DNA from: Chlorella sorokiniana
Lineage: Eukaryota; Chlorophyta; Trebouxiophyceae; Chlorellales; Chlorellaceae
Length of the DNA stretch: 64,000 bases
Direction: 5' to 3'
Assembly: GCA_025917655.1 (NCBI GenBank)
Contig: CP084613.1
Span: forward strand, 1,488,001-1,552,000
The notes beneath the pieces were generated by a model. It saw only the letters and a list, made by a program, of their open reading frames with translations, did no database searches and was not told where the DNA came from. The translations under genes were made by a program, and so were the position numbers. This document shows positions 23,701-36,278 of the stretch, piece after piece; position 1 is the first letter of the stretch; each line of letters opens with the position of its first letter.

Positions 23701-24199
23701 AGGGGAGGGTTATCAGGAGGGAGCTGGCAGGAGGCTGGAACATGGCATGCGGCCGGGGCTCACACAGCAGCGGCACATCTGCGGGCCAGCAGCCTCACGT
23801 GAAGCCGTACTCCTGCAGCTGGCCCATCATGTACTCGCTGTCCGAGGAGTTGTGGGAGCACCTGCAGGCGGCCGCGGGCTCACGCGCTGCATGGGCGGCA
23901 GGCTCACGCAGGCAAACCTGCAGCGTCACTGGCAGCGTGCTGGTCCGCCTTGGAACTCATGCTCACCCAAACGTCTTCACCCAGATGCGCTGAGTGCCTG
24001 GCACTGTCGAGGGAACGCCGCTCCTGGCGTCGGCAGCACCAGCGGCAGCAGGTAGCCCTCTCTCCGAGTCATCCTCTTCCGCATCTTGTTGCCGCAAAGT
24101 TCTAGCCTTTGTGATACGATGAACATGGGCCTGGAGCAGTTTGCGCTCGGAGCGCGCATCGCCTTCCACTTCAAGCTCCTCTATATCCACCAGCGCCAT
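20770..24199 (-). CDS. CDKAL1: tRNA N6-threonylcarbamoyladenosine methylthiotransferase, CDKAL1 type
   Basis: This radical-SAM enzyme converts t6A37 to ms2t6A37 in tRNAs reading ANN codons. The ATG at 24199 begins [20 protein letters not shown]. The N-terminal methylthiotransferase domain includes [44 protein letters not shown] and [20 protein letters not shown]. The radical-SAM motif is [18 protein letters not shown] (CxxxCxxC). Then come [60 protein letters not shown] and [23 protein letters not shown]-like part follows ([27 protein letters not shown]), then a long Ser/Gln-rich linker and a C-terminal hydrophobic segment [20 protein letters not shown], giving a tail-anchored ER protein like animal CDKAL1. 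Frame changes occur near 23130 and 23505 at C/G runs. Confidence 0.94.
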
Positions 24200-24566
24200 T
24201 ACCGATTAGAAAAGTTTGCTTGGCGTGAGCGTATCTTGTAAAATTGCACATTGGGGCCAACAAGCACTTTGGCGCACGAAGTACCCAGGACGTACTGAAG
24301 GTGCGAAAACTGAGCATCACAGCACCTTGTTTGGCAACTACACCGTTTCGATAAGAAATGAGATTGCTGCTGTCGTTCCGAAACGTGCGTTTGACATCAC
24401 AGCAGTTGTCTCTTGCCCAGGGAGGCCGGGGAGCCTGAGAAGACTTGTGGCTGGGCCAGATCGACATGTAAGCACCCCCAAAACGAGCGGTAATGCTTAA
24501 GAAGGTGGGACCGCTGACCGTGTGGACAAAGCCGCGCCTGTTCCCTTCTCTTGGCCCTTTTAATTG
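24200..24566. promoter_or_regulatory. Divergent promoter region, CDKAL1 / AGC kinase
   Basis: 367 bases between divergent starts, A/T-richer than the flanking exons. No coding features, repeats or clear core-promoter motif seen. Confidence 0.45.
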
Positions 24567-26847
<2,281 letters not shown>

Positions 26848-27267
26848 ACGGCTGGGGCCCGCTTGTGGGTGCCTTGTATGTGAGGGGCTCAGCCTGCTGT
26901 CCACAAGGTGGCAAGCCTGGCTTCAACTTTCCCTCCACTCTTTTCTGCCCGCCTGCTACTCAACCACTATACTCCCCGCCGACCTCTCTCCACCAACCCT
27001 TCTTACGCTGCCACATGTCGCATTGAACATTTGTGACACGTCGTGCCTTCCAAGAGGATGAGCATCCGAGTGCTTATTGGGTACTGTGCAGAGATGGCTG
27101 GAAGGGTCGGGCTTATTGAGCGAGCAGCAGAGTGCAAGCGTGCAAGGAGACTGAGGAGGGGTTTCAACTGAAGCAGAAGCAGGAAAAAGGTGGAAGAAGG
27201 AAGACTGGCCGCACAAAACTGGGCCCAAGGGCCCCGGCCCAAAAGGGCCCGGCCGCGCCGCTGGGGC
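26848..27267. other. Convergent 3' region, AGC kinase / calcineurin-B-like
   Basis: 420 bases between two stop codons facing each other; it holds both 3' UTRs. Composition drops in GC in the middle. No coding signal found. Confidence 0.45.
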
Positions 27268-28514
27268 TCAGTCCTCCGCCGGCACCTCCACCCGCAAGTC
27301 CGCCTCCACCCCCTCCAGCGCCGCGCGGTACTCGGCAAAGGTGAGGCCCCGCTCCGGGTCTACCGCTGCTCTAAGCACCTGCTGGCACGTGTGTGTAAGT
27401 GCTGGAGCTTGGGTGTGTGTTTGGGGGCAGAACCAGAGGGTGCAGAGGGCAGAGGTTGCTTTGCAAGAAGGAGGTGAGCGCAGGCAGCAGCCAGGCACGC
27501 GTGTCGGCGCCTTGCCTTGCGGATGATGCTCTGCAGCTCCTCGTCGCTCAGCGAGCTGCCCGCCAGCTGGCGCAGCACAATCTCCAGGTCCTCGCCAGAC
27601 ACGGCGCCGTCGCCTGCGAGCGCTCCCCAGGGCGGCGGCCAAGGGGGTGATCCACCGAGGACGCTTACCGACCAGCCAGGGAGCTTACGGCTGACGCTCG
27701 GCGCTCATGTAAGACGCTTGCAACGTCTGGTCACATTGCCGGCACAGTGTCGGCGCCGCAGAAGGAGCATGACTGCTCCCGGCCGCATGACCACCTGCAG
27801 CACGCACCCCTCCCCGGCTCACCGTCCACGTCGTACACCGAGAACATGCACCGCAGCTTGTCGTCGCGGCTGGCGGCGGGGCTGAAGGGCGCCAGCAGAC
27901 CCTGCAGGGGGTGGCGAGGGCAGGGCGGGTGAGTGGGGGTCAGCCTTGCGCAGCAGCAGCTCCGACGTTGTTGGTCCTGGATGGTGGGGCCCCGCCGCAC
28001 GGCCAGCGCCCTGCGCCAGCAGCCTGTCCCCCACCAGGAACTCCTTGAAGTTGATGCTGTCGAACATGTAGGCCAGGCGCTTGGCCAGCGGGTTGATGCT
28101 CAGCTCGGGGATGCTCAGCACCTCCTCCGCCGTGATGAAGCCCTGCGGCGGCCAAGGGGGACGGGCAGCGGTGCGCGCGGCGTGCTCTGCGGGGCGCCAG
28201 CGCGCAAGCCGTCACCTCGCTTGCCGCAGCCTGGTACACCAGCAGCAAGCTTGGTTGCATCTCACCTTTCGCCCTCTGTCTAACGATCGAAACCGCTTGT
28301 ACAAGGCCTCTATCTCTTGTTGCGTGACTGCACGAGAGCGACGTGTGCGCCAGTAACCAGGCGGCCCGACGCGGTGGGCGGCACAAGCAGCAGCGAACCC
28401 CGGGGGCTACAACACAGCGCTACAAGGTCGCCACGACTCACATGCTCCTTTACAGAACGCTATCAACTCGTCGACGTCATACTGCGTGAGCCCAAAAGAC
28501 ATCGACTGCCCCAT
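27268..28514 (-). CDS. Calcineurin-B-like EF-hand protein
   Basis: A four-EF-hand calcium sensor of the CNB/CHP group, close in layout to the plant EF-hand protein of that group. The ATG at 28514 gives MGQSMSFGLTQYDVDELIA; Gly2 followed by Ser5 (MGQSMS) fits N-myristoylation, as in calcineurin B. Exons then give EIEALYKRFRSLDRGRKG, FITAEEVLSIPELSINPLAK, MFDSINFKEFLV, LLAPFSPAASRDDKLRCMF, SVYDVDGDGAVSGEDLEIVL (the best-kept calcium loop), RQLAGSSLSDEELQSIIRK and a last lobe DPERGLTFAEYRAALEGVE, ending VPAED at 27268. EF1 and EF2 loops lack several calcium ligands and are probably inactive; EF3 looks functional. Length is about 175 residues, as expected. It lies tandem with and downstream of the TilS gene. 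Confidence 0.88.
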
Positions 28515-28738
28515 GTTTGCCGTTGCTGACCTGAGCGGCTGCAAAGTCGCACTCAGGTGTGCTGCATGTGATCGGAGCAGCTTGACGGCACGACTGGCGG
28601 CCTCAGCTGACAAGTGCTGCCCCGCTGGCACCACGGCGCTGGGCGCACCTCCTATGTAAAAATGGTGAAAGTTGCAGCTGGATGCACGACACCTCTGGCA
28701 GCAAGCAGTCGTAAGCTGCTGTCAGCTGGTCTGCGCAA

Positions 28739-30815
28739 TCAAGGCTGCCCACCATCCAGCTGTCCTCCACCTGCTGCGCGCGTCACCGCTGCCCGCGTGG
28801 CAACAGCCTGCGCCTGCTGCTCCGCCTGCCCCCTCTTTGCCAGCAGGAAAGCATTCACGATGGGCGGCAACTGCTGCAGGAGGCCCTCCACCCGCGCTTT
28901 GTCATGCTGGGCCACGCACAGCACGTATCGACCCTTGCTGCGCGTGAGACGCTTCAGCAGGCAGCCGCCCCGGTGAAGGTGGTGGCCAAGGCGCCGCCGG
29001 CCAGCGCTTCACGCAGCTGCACGATGGCTGACAGCGGCGGCGGGTACTTGCTGCCTGCAAGCAGCGCACAAGGGAAGTAAGCCAGGGGCTCACGGAGCGG
29101 GTGTGCCGCGCCAGGGGGCGTGCAGCGCAGCAGCCCCCGCACCTGACACCACCCGCAGCAGGCGGGACAGCGCCCCACCGCCACGGCATCCTCCGCGCAC
29201 TCCACCGCCAGCCGCTGCGCATCCAGCACAGCGTACGGCACCGGTCGGAGCAGCTCAGAGACCTGCGGCACGCAATGGGGCGCATCGGCTTGGGTGCATG
29301 CCGTTGCGTCGCCTGTGCACGCGTCGCCAGCGCGCCCTGCACCGCCCTGCAGGCACCCGCTTCAACCGTGTACCGCCCACCTGTCCCAGCCGCTCGCTCC
29401 AGTCCACGTACCACGGCCGCTGCTGCGCCCATGCGTGCGACGACTCGGAATCCCACCGCCGCCGCCGCCAAGCGCCCCCTCGTCCCGTCCGCTCCCTCTG
29501 CTGCCGCGGTGGTGGCTGCTCCACCGGCTGCCCGCAGGCGCGCAGGGCAGGGTGGGGCAGGAGGTGCGCAGCACCGCGCGGCGCAGCAGCTCCTCCCCTA
29601 GCGCCTGCTGCTGCAGCTGGGCGGCCGCGCACCGCCGCTGCACCAGCAGCAGGTCATCCACCAGCAGCGGCGACGCATCAGGCTTGCTGCCACCTGGCGC
29701 GTTGCCCAACCGGCTGCTTCCCGTGGGGAAATGTGTCACCCGCCCCGCGGCTGACCCTGCCGCTCCGCCGCCCCTCCCCTCTGCTGGGCCCCTGCCGCTG
29801 CCCTCTGCTGCCGACGCCGCCTGCGCCGCGCCACGGTTGGCCAGCGCTGCATGGCGTGCCGAATGCGGTTGCGCTGGTGCGACAGCTGGGCGTTGGTTGG
29901 GTCGACGACGTACCGCAGCCCCGTCCGCTGGCAGTACCGCTCCAGCTCGGCCTTGCGGAAGCCCAGCAGCGGGCGCGCCAGCACCACGGGCCCCCACTCT
30001 GCACGGCGCGGGCGGGCGGCATCGGCCGACGGCAACTTGCCGACGCGGCAGCCAGTTCCCCGCTGGCCGGGGCTGAAACGGCCAGCCCTTGCACCCCCGC
30101 CGTGCCGCCCGCGCAGCGCCTCACCCGTGTGCTTCTGAGCGGCGCGCGGCATGCAGGCCAGCCCCAGCACGCCGCTTGCGTGCAGCAGGCGCAGCAGCAC
30201 CGTCTCCGCCTGGTCGTCGGCATGGTGGGCCAGCAGCAGGTGGCCCCGCCCCGCCTCCCCGCACGCGCGCAGCAGAGCCGCGTAGCGCGCCTCTCGCGCC
30301 GCCGCCATGCACGCCGCGGCCGCCGGCGGCCCTCTGGCCAGTCCAGCGACAGCACCCGGGCCTGCATGCCCAGCTGCTGCGCCTGCATGGTGCACCGGCA
30401 GCAGGGCCGCTGTGGGGGCCAGCACGCGAACGGCGCATTGCAAACGTCACCCAGGCTGTAGATGCATGTCGGGGCAGGACCGCTGCACGCACCTGTGCAG
30501 CCACCGAGTGCGCCTCCTCCGAGCTCTCCGGCCGCAGACCGTGGTCGACGATCAGGGCCATCGGCGCATGCTGCAAGCCGGGGGCGCGGCAGCGGGCAGG
30601 GTAGTGGTGTGCGCACGCAAGCTGCGCCCCTGCGCCGCATCACTTTCATCCTCCCCGCCCTCGCCCACCTGGCCCCGCTCCAGGGCGTGCCACCAGGCCG
30701 TCATGCCAGCCAGGGCCAGGCTGTCAGGGCCGCCGCTCAGCGCCACCGCCACACGGTCGTTGGGCTTGACACCGCAGGCGCGCAGTGATGTCATGTATCG
30801 TCCCAAAGTCGTCAT
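28739..30815 (-). CDS. tilS: tRNA(Ile)-lysidine synthase (TilS)
   Basis: An organellar-type enzyme that converts C34 of tRNA-Ile(CAU) to lysidine so that it reads AUA. The ATG at 30815 gives [15 protein letters not shown] and then the PP-loop [17 protein letters not shown]. Further family blocks are [56 protein letters not shown] (HHxDDQAET), [16 protein letters not shown] and [21 protein letters not shown]-terminal part of Ala-rich helices follows to a stop at 28739 ([18 protein letters not shown]). No obvious transit peptide lies after this ATG. An acceptor-like CTGTAG sits just upstream, so a short 5' exon with a targeting sequence may be missing from my model. The gene is probably nuclear-encoded for the plastid. 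Confidence 0.9.
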
Positions 30816-31314
30816 GAAGCCCTACAGGATGAGGGGGCACGCTGCTTGATTGTCGTTATGCAAAGAGCGACGCCCTGAAGCGGCACCAAGGGCGGCAGCA
30901 GCCAGCGGGGAGCAGCAGTTGCGTCGTTGATGTTGCACTATTGAGATCGCATGCGGACCTCACTGCTTGCGCAAACATCAATGCATTGTTCAACAGAGAG
31001 ACGCTGGCGTCCACGCTCCAGCGGAGGTCGCCATCTCCTGCCTGATCCCTAAAAATCAGAAACGTGATACTGGAAATCTCGCATCAAAACAGTTCACCAT
31101 CCCGTTCTCGCACGCTCCGTTCATCGGGGGATTCCGAGCGTACCGGAGCGAGTGTACTTCACGACTTTTCTGCCGCTCTGCTGCCATTGTTCGTTCTCTT
31201 TCTCATTCAGAGCGCTTTTACATTGTCGATGCACGTGGCAGAAGACCATCAGTAGTTTGTGCATCGGTCAACCCACTCTGGTGGAGCCTGCGCCCGGGCA
31301 GACAGGGTTGCGGC
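30816..31314. promoter_or_regulatory. Divergent intergenic region, TilS / Gln-rich gene
   Basis: 499 bases with moderate A/T content between divergent genes. It may hold a first exon for the TilS targeting peptide on the minus strand and leader sequence for the plus-strand gene. The frame upstream of 31315 stays open to about 30967 but looks non-coding in composition. Confidence 0.4.
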
Positions 31315-32751
31315 ATGCTGGAACCAATCAAAGTAGCTCCTTTCAATCCCCCAGCACACAACATCCCACTCCCTGAAGCAGCAGAGGCGGGGAGCCAGCC
31401 GACTGGTGACAACGCCGAAAGTCGCTCACGACAGGAGTCCCCTCAGCAAACCCAGCAGCACCAAGCCCAGCTCCAACATGATGCAAAAGAGCAGCACTAT
31501 TACTGGGAGCAGAGCATTCAAAGTGGAATAGAATGCACGGGGGGTGCTTTGGTGCGCCAGCGCAGCTGTGGGGCACTGAGTACATCCCCGCAAACTGGGG
31601 CATGTATCCCTGCATGGACGGCAGCATCACCGATCCAGGCCCCTTTACATCTATGTCAGGGTACATGGGACCAGTTGCCTGGGCAGCAGATCCCTCTAAC
31701 GGCCCTGGACACGATCAGCATCAGCTGCGGTATTGGGAAGGGATGTGGTACCCCACAGGCTATCCATGCGTGCCGCCCAACCACGCCTACTGCATGCCCA
31801 TGCCATTTGACCACGGTGCATACCAGGAGCACCAGCAGCAGATGATGGCGTACATGGAGCAGCAGCAGCAGCAGCAACAGCACTTTGTGGACCAGGCATC
31901 CGTCTTTGCTGTCTCGCCTCCAGCCTGTTTCAAGCAGCCGCCAGCACGGCAGGGCCAGCAGCGGCAGCAGCAACGGCAGCAGGGCATAGCCAGGAAGAAG
32001 AAGGTCGTCCTGCCAGCCGAAGCTTCATTTGGATGTGAAAGCAGCTTCCTGGAGGGCAGCGGTGGAAGCAGTGCAGTGCTTGCCAGCACTGAACCCAGCC
32101 TGGCAGAGGATTCCAGCTCGCTGGCAGGCACGCTGCCTGCCGCTTCACAGACAAGGAGCCAGACCACAGATATGGGTTGGACTGGCACCAGACCACGCCG
32201 CTCCAATGGCTTGACAAAAACGCGCAGCTGGGCCGGCGGCTCAAACCGTGCTTCCAGCTCTGGTGCCGCCACCCAACAGCCCCCGTCCTCTGTGCTGTCC
32301 GACAAAGCACCTCGTGCTCAGGATTCGCGCGCTACCACCTCCGCCGACCACCGGAGGCGCGACTATGACGCCAAGGTAGCCAGCAAGCACCGCCAGCTGG
32401 GTGGCCCGGTCCCCGCCAGCGGCGACATGCAGTGGCAGGCGCGGCCCAGCCGGGCGAGCGCCAGCGCCAGTTCAGCCACCCGGTAAGCGAGCCACACTTT
32501 CACTCGGTTGGAATGCCCACCAACAATGCGACATGCATGTGATTTTTGATGCCGCCTGCTTGCAGGTGAACAGACAGATTCGTGATCGCCTTGCTGGCCA
32601 GCTGCCACAATCGCAGCTTTACCGCAAGGCTGCATCTGCCAGGCAAGACAGTCAGAGGGTCGCTCGAGCAGCCAGTGATGAGCAAGTCGCAGGGCAGCTT
32701 GCTCGGCTTACTCTGACAGCACCAGCCCAGGCTGATACCCTGTTCACATAG
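31315..32751 (+). CDS. Gln/Ser-rich unknown protein
   Basis: Starts MLEPIKVAPFNPPAHNIPLP (ATG at 31315). A long first exon encodes a Gln-rich region, a Tyr/Met/Pro-rich middle (WEGMWYPTGYPCVPPNHAYC, PMPFDHGAYQEHQQQMM), a run of seven Gln (31860-31880), a basic IARKKKVV segment and a Ser/Thr-rich tail. One intron after SSATR leads to the last exon VNRQIRDRLAGQLPQSQLYR, ending LFT-stop at 32751. The last 60 residues are helical and charged and look like the best-kept part. A run of six G at 31539-31544 needs a seventh to join the first 75 codons to the rest. I recognise no domain; the composition recalls RNA-associated prion-like proteins, which is inference only. Confidence 0.7.
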
Positions 32752-32991
32752 TGCCTTCCACCCTGCTATGTTCCGTTTTAAGCTGTGGGTGGCTGATGAC
32801 TCGTTGCAGCCGACCCTGTGTTGCATAAGTGAGATAAGAAGTGTAAGCGAGCGTTGACGAATTGGTTGGTCAGGCTGAGCAGGATGTACAGCACTGAAGG
32901 GTGTCAAGAGGAAGCAACAAACAGACGGCCAGGAAAGCGCCTGGGAGCAAAAACAATGCGAAGCAAAGCAATCAGTGCCCTCAGTGCCCGG

Positions 32992-33955
32992 TTAGTGTCC
33001 CATGAGCCTGCAATGAGCAGAACAAGAGGTGGTGAGTTATTGCACTGTACAGACTGGCAGGTGTGCCCTGGCAATGCTCAAAGCCAGACCAGCTCACCTA
33101 TCAATGGCTGCGCTAAATGCCGCAAAGGTGGCACACCCTATGCACATGGCCTTAGGGCCGCCGCTGTGCGCCAGGATGGCGCCCGTGGTACAGCCAGCAT
33201 AGACTGAGTTCATCATGTCATGCCGCGCCCTGTACGATTCTATCAAGCACTCGCTGCCGGCAAAGAGGGCGCCCATGAGCGCAAAGCCCTTGGCATACGA
33301 CCTGCGACAGGGCAGGCATCCAGGCGCATGCTGCTCTTGAGACTGTGCTCACAGCTCAGTGTGCATGGCAAGGCTTGCAAGGCGTGCCTGCTCCTGCTGA
33401 TGGTGTTTTTGGCCATCTCCCGGAAGGCCTGCCGCATCGTCTGGTTCTGATACTCGACAGTGCCCACGGGGTCCCCTGCAGGCACGAGGGGAAGAAATCA
33501 TCCCGTGAGCAAGCTGTCCCTGCGGGCCCCCATCCTCCCCGCAGCTGGGCGGCTGGGCTGCACAGTGCAGGCAGGCGCCTCACCGTTTCCATGGTGCCCA
33601 TGAAGACCCCAAACATGACGCCCATGACGCCACCAGCCCCGCACTGACCACTGACCGCACCACACAGTTGTTCATGAAGTCCTCCTGCAGCATGCACAGC
33701 CATCAGCTGGACGCGGTGATCGCCCACGGCCGCCTGTGGCGGCGCGCACAGGCAAGCTGGCGGGCGAAGTGGTGCTCCTGCCAGAGGCGTTGTGATCAAA
33801 CGTTCCAGGTCATGCGTGCTCACCGATGCTATCTGCTCAGCTGTTGTAGGCTCCAGCCGCCTGTATTTCCGCCTGCCCGGTGGGAGATGCGACTGGTCAT
33901 TGGGAACTGGGTTGCTTGCAGGCGCTTCTGGAACTTCCGACACCACTGCAGCCAT
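32992..33955 (-). CDS. TIM22: Mitochondrial import inner-membrane translocase, TIM22 type
   Basis: A Tim17/22/23-family channel that inserts carrier proteins into the inner mitochondrial membrane. The ATG at 33955 gives [20 protein letters not shown], a Pro-rich soluble N-terminus. Membrane parts follow: [88 protein letters not shown] (the family GxxxG-rich, RxxxD region) and [20 protein letters not shown]. The C-terminus is FSAAIDRLMGH, stop at 32992-32994. Length and segment order suit TIM22 rather than TIM17 or TIM23. One G is missing in the run at 33637-33640 (four seen, five needed to keep SGAGGV in frame). The downstream neighbour converges on it from the left. Confidence 0.88.
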
Positions 33956-34431
33956 TTGCGTGCGTTTAACCGATGATGGTTCAGTCGCAGACAATCCGTG
34001 TTCTTTGCACTGAAAACCCAACTGCCCGTTTCCCGGTTCAATTATATTAAGTCGAGAAGGACAATAAATGAGCAGCTGACTAACAGTTAAACTCGCGATT
34101 GCAGGCCAAGCCCCAGATGGCAGCCAGCGGCACTCAGCGTGGCATTCCACGGCCCTGGCCGACCTAGTGCCAGATTTGATGTGTGAGCTGGAACTTAGGT
34201 CGGGGTAGTAGAGCCTGATGCCAATCATTGCAGAACAGCAAACTCTCGAGAGAGTCGTTGGTTGCTTGGGGACAGCGCAACACCCACCACACTCCAACCT
34301 ACCGCTGTCTGAAGGAGCAGCCATGAACACGTCATCCCCAGCTTCACAACGGTTATGCAGAGACTCGTCTGTTTTAAGTGTCCAACCTTGCATGTTTGCA
34401 TTGGGTAGGGTTTGCAGGTAGCATGGAAGCA
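33956..34431. other. Intergenic: TIM22 upstream region and tail of the APH-like gene
   Basis: 476 bases upstream of the leftward TIM22 start and downstream of the leftward APH-like stop. A/T-rich around 34030-34090. I see no gene in it. Confidence 0.4.
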
Positions 34432-35894
34432 TTACAACAGGCGGTACACGACCGTATCACACGGCAGGGCCAGCCCCTCATTGCGCCAGCCCCAGCTCCC
34501 GAGGTACTGCCGCGCTTTGGCCGTAGCCCAGCTGGCCTGGCCCCAAAAGCCCCAGCTGCGGCATGAGGGGGCCGGCTCTCAGTGAGCCTTGCAGCAACAC
34601 AACTCGCTCAGCACCAAAACACACCAAGCAGCAGGGCGTACCACCGTGCAGCCGAAGATGGACGCCGGCTGCGGCATGCAGGCAAGCCATGCCACGCACC
34701 CCGCCATGAAGCGCACGTAGTCGCACAGCGCCAGCTTGTACTCTGCCAGCATGGCGTCAAAGCTGTACCGCTCCACCGCGTCAGCCGCCGCCACGGGGTC
34801 GCCCACGCCAGCACCTCCACCTGCCGCCAGCTCCTTCAAGCCCTCCAGCAGCTGTGCATGGTAGAAGCCCAGCAGCTCGCCTTCTCGCTGTGCCAGCAGG
34901 CGTGCGGGCAGCGCCGAGGTGAAGAGGTAGGCGATGTCCTTTGTGCCGCTGCCGCCGCCGCAGTACTGCAGGTCGTAGGCGGCGCAGGCCGGCGGCTCCC
35001 CGCCAAACAGCAGGTTCTCGGCCTTGAAGTCGCCGTGGTTGAGGGTGCGGAAGGGTGTGGCGCGCAGGCGGGCATCCAGCTCGTGGGCGGCGGCCTGCAG
35101 CCGGCGCCACTCGGGCCCCATGTCCCGCAGCTCTTCCTGCCTGCGCGCATGCGGAGGCGGGGGTGCATGCAGACGGTGTCTGGTCTCACAGGGGCTCCAC
35201 CCGGAGATCAGGCACTATGGGCGGCAGGTTGGGGGTTGGGGGCTTGCTGGCAGGAGCAGCATGAGGTCAGGCTGAGGAGCAGCATGAGGTCAGGCTGGGG
35301 GCGCAGCGCCAGCAGCGCCCCACCGCGTGGCCAGGTGCCAGTAGCAGCCCTCGGGCCAGAGGCCCAGCCCTTCAGCGTCGGCGCCCCAGCAGGCGGCATG
35401 GAAGGCGGCCAGCCAGGCCAGCGCGGCGCGGGCGTGGGGCTCATCCAGGGTGCCGCAGCGGCGGGGGAAGCTAGAGCGAAGGTCGCTCATGACCAGCCGC
35501 ATGGCACCCCCGTGCCGCTGCCGCTGCCGCCAGAGTCCAGCGTGCTGTGCACGCCCAGGCAGCGCGGCAGGCGGCAGGCGGCGCCAGGTGGCAGACGGGG
35601 GGCCACGCGCTCGTAAAAGGCGGCTTCCACCTGGTAGGAGCGCAGCTTGCGCATGTGGCTCACGCCGCTGCCTGCAGGCGGCGACACCTCCTTGACGATC
35701 AGGCTCTCGTTGTCGTCCGTCTCGCATTCCAGAATCACGCCATACCCTGCCCACAGCGTGCTCAACTGCCGCGCAGAGGACACAGCCAGCTCTGCGCTTG
35801 CGCTGTTGCCGACTGTAACTGCTGCTAGGGCCTCCTGTGCACGCTGGAATGCTGAATCGCCGCTGCCGCCGCCAGGCCTCCTGCCCCGGCCCAT
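34432..35894 (-). CDS. APH/EcKL-like small-molecule kinase
   Basis: A kinase-fold protein of the aminoglycoside-phosphotransferase superfamily, most like the EcKL (ecdysteroid-kinase-like) branch. The first ATG in the frame is at 35894 (MGRGRRPGGGSGDSAFQRAQ). Blocks in order: LWAGYGVILECETDDNESLI followed by VKEVSPP (ATP-binding Lys), MRKLRSYQVEAAFYERVAPR, RLVMSDLRSSFP, RAALAWLAAFHAACWG, then the catalytic loop FRTLNHGDFKAENLLF (HGDxxxxN) and AAYDLQYCGGGSGTKDIAYL (the metal-binding Asp of the DxQ motif). The tail continues GELLGFYHAQLLEGLKELA and ERYSFDAMLAEYKLALCDYV, then an exon ending LPCDTVVYRLL-stop at 34432. All catalytic residues are present. The substrate is unknown; EcKL members act on steroids or similar alcohols. 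Confidence 0.82.
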
Positions 35895-36278
35895 CCAGCT
35901 GCAGGTGCTCCGTCGAAGGCCGCGAGACGGTGGTGGCACCTCTTGCGCGCGCCCTCCTCCACGGCCTATCCCCGCGCCAGGGGCCGGGCGCCGAAGCGAA
36001 AACTTAGCCTCCAGCTCTGCCGGCTGCTGGGGCTTGCACGCTCAATCAATGCAACAGCGATTGAAGCTTTGAATGCACGAGAGAAGAAGCAGAATAGAGG
36101 ATGGAACATGCCACTGCTGGGAGCAGCGTTGCGTTGGTGGCGAAATGCTCCGCTGTGCGCTGCGTGCTGCCACCGCCAGCGGGCAGTTACATTGCACTTG
36201 TCAGGAATCTGACATCACAACTGCCAAGCGAAGCGGATCAGGACATCTGGCCTCTGTGACGAGGAACACGGGGACTGA
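35895..36278. other. Intergenic: upstream of the APH-like gene, tail of the Nudix-like gene
   Basis: 384 bases; the left third is GC-rich and may hold a 5' exon of the APH-like gene, since its frame stays open to about 35939. The rest shows no coding signal. Confidence 0.4.

Noticed and set aside
29103-30461. A 452-codon plus-strand frame
   Set aside because: It lies antisense to TilS and reads as Arg/Pro/Ala-rich noise. The minus strand has all TilS motifs.
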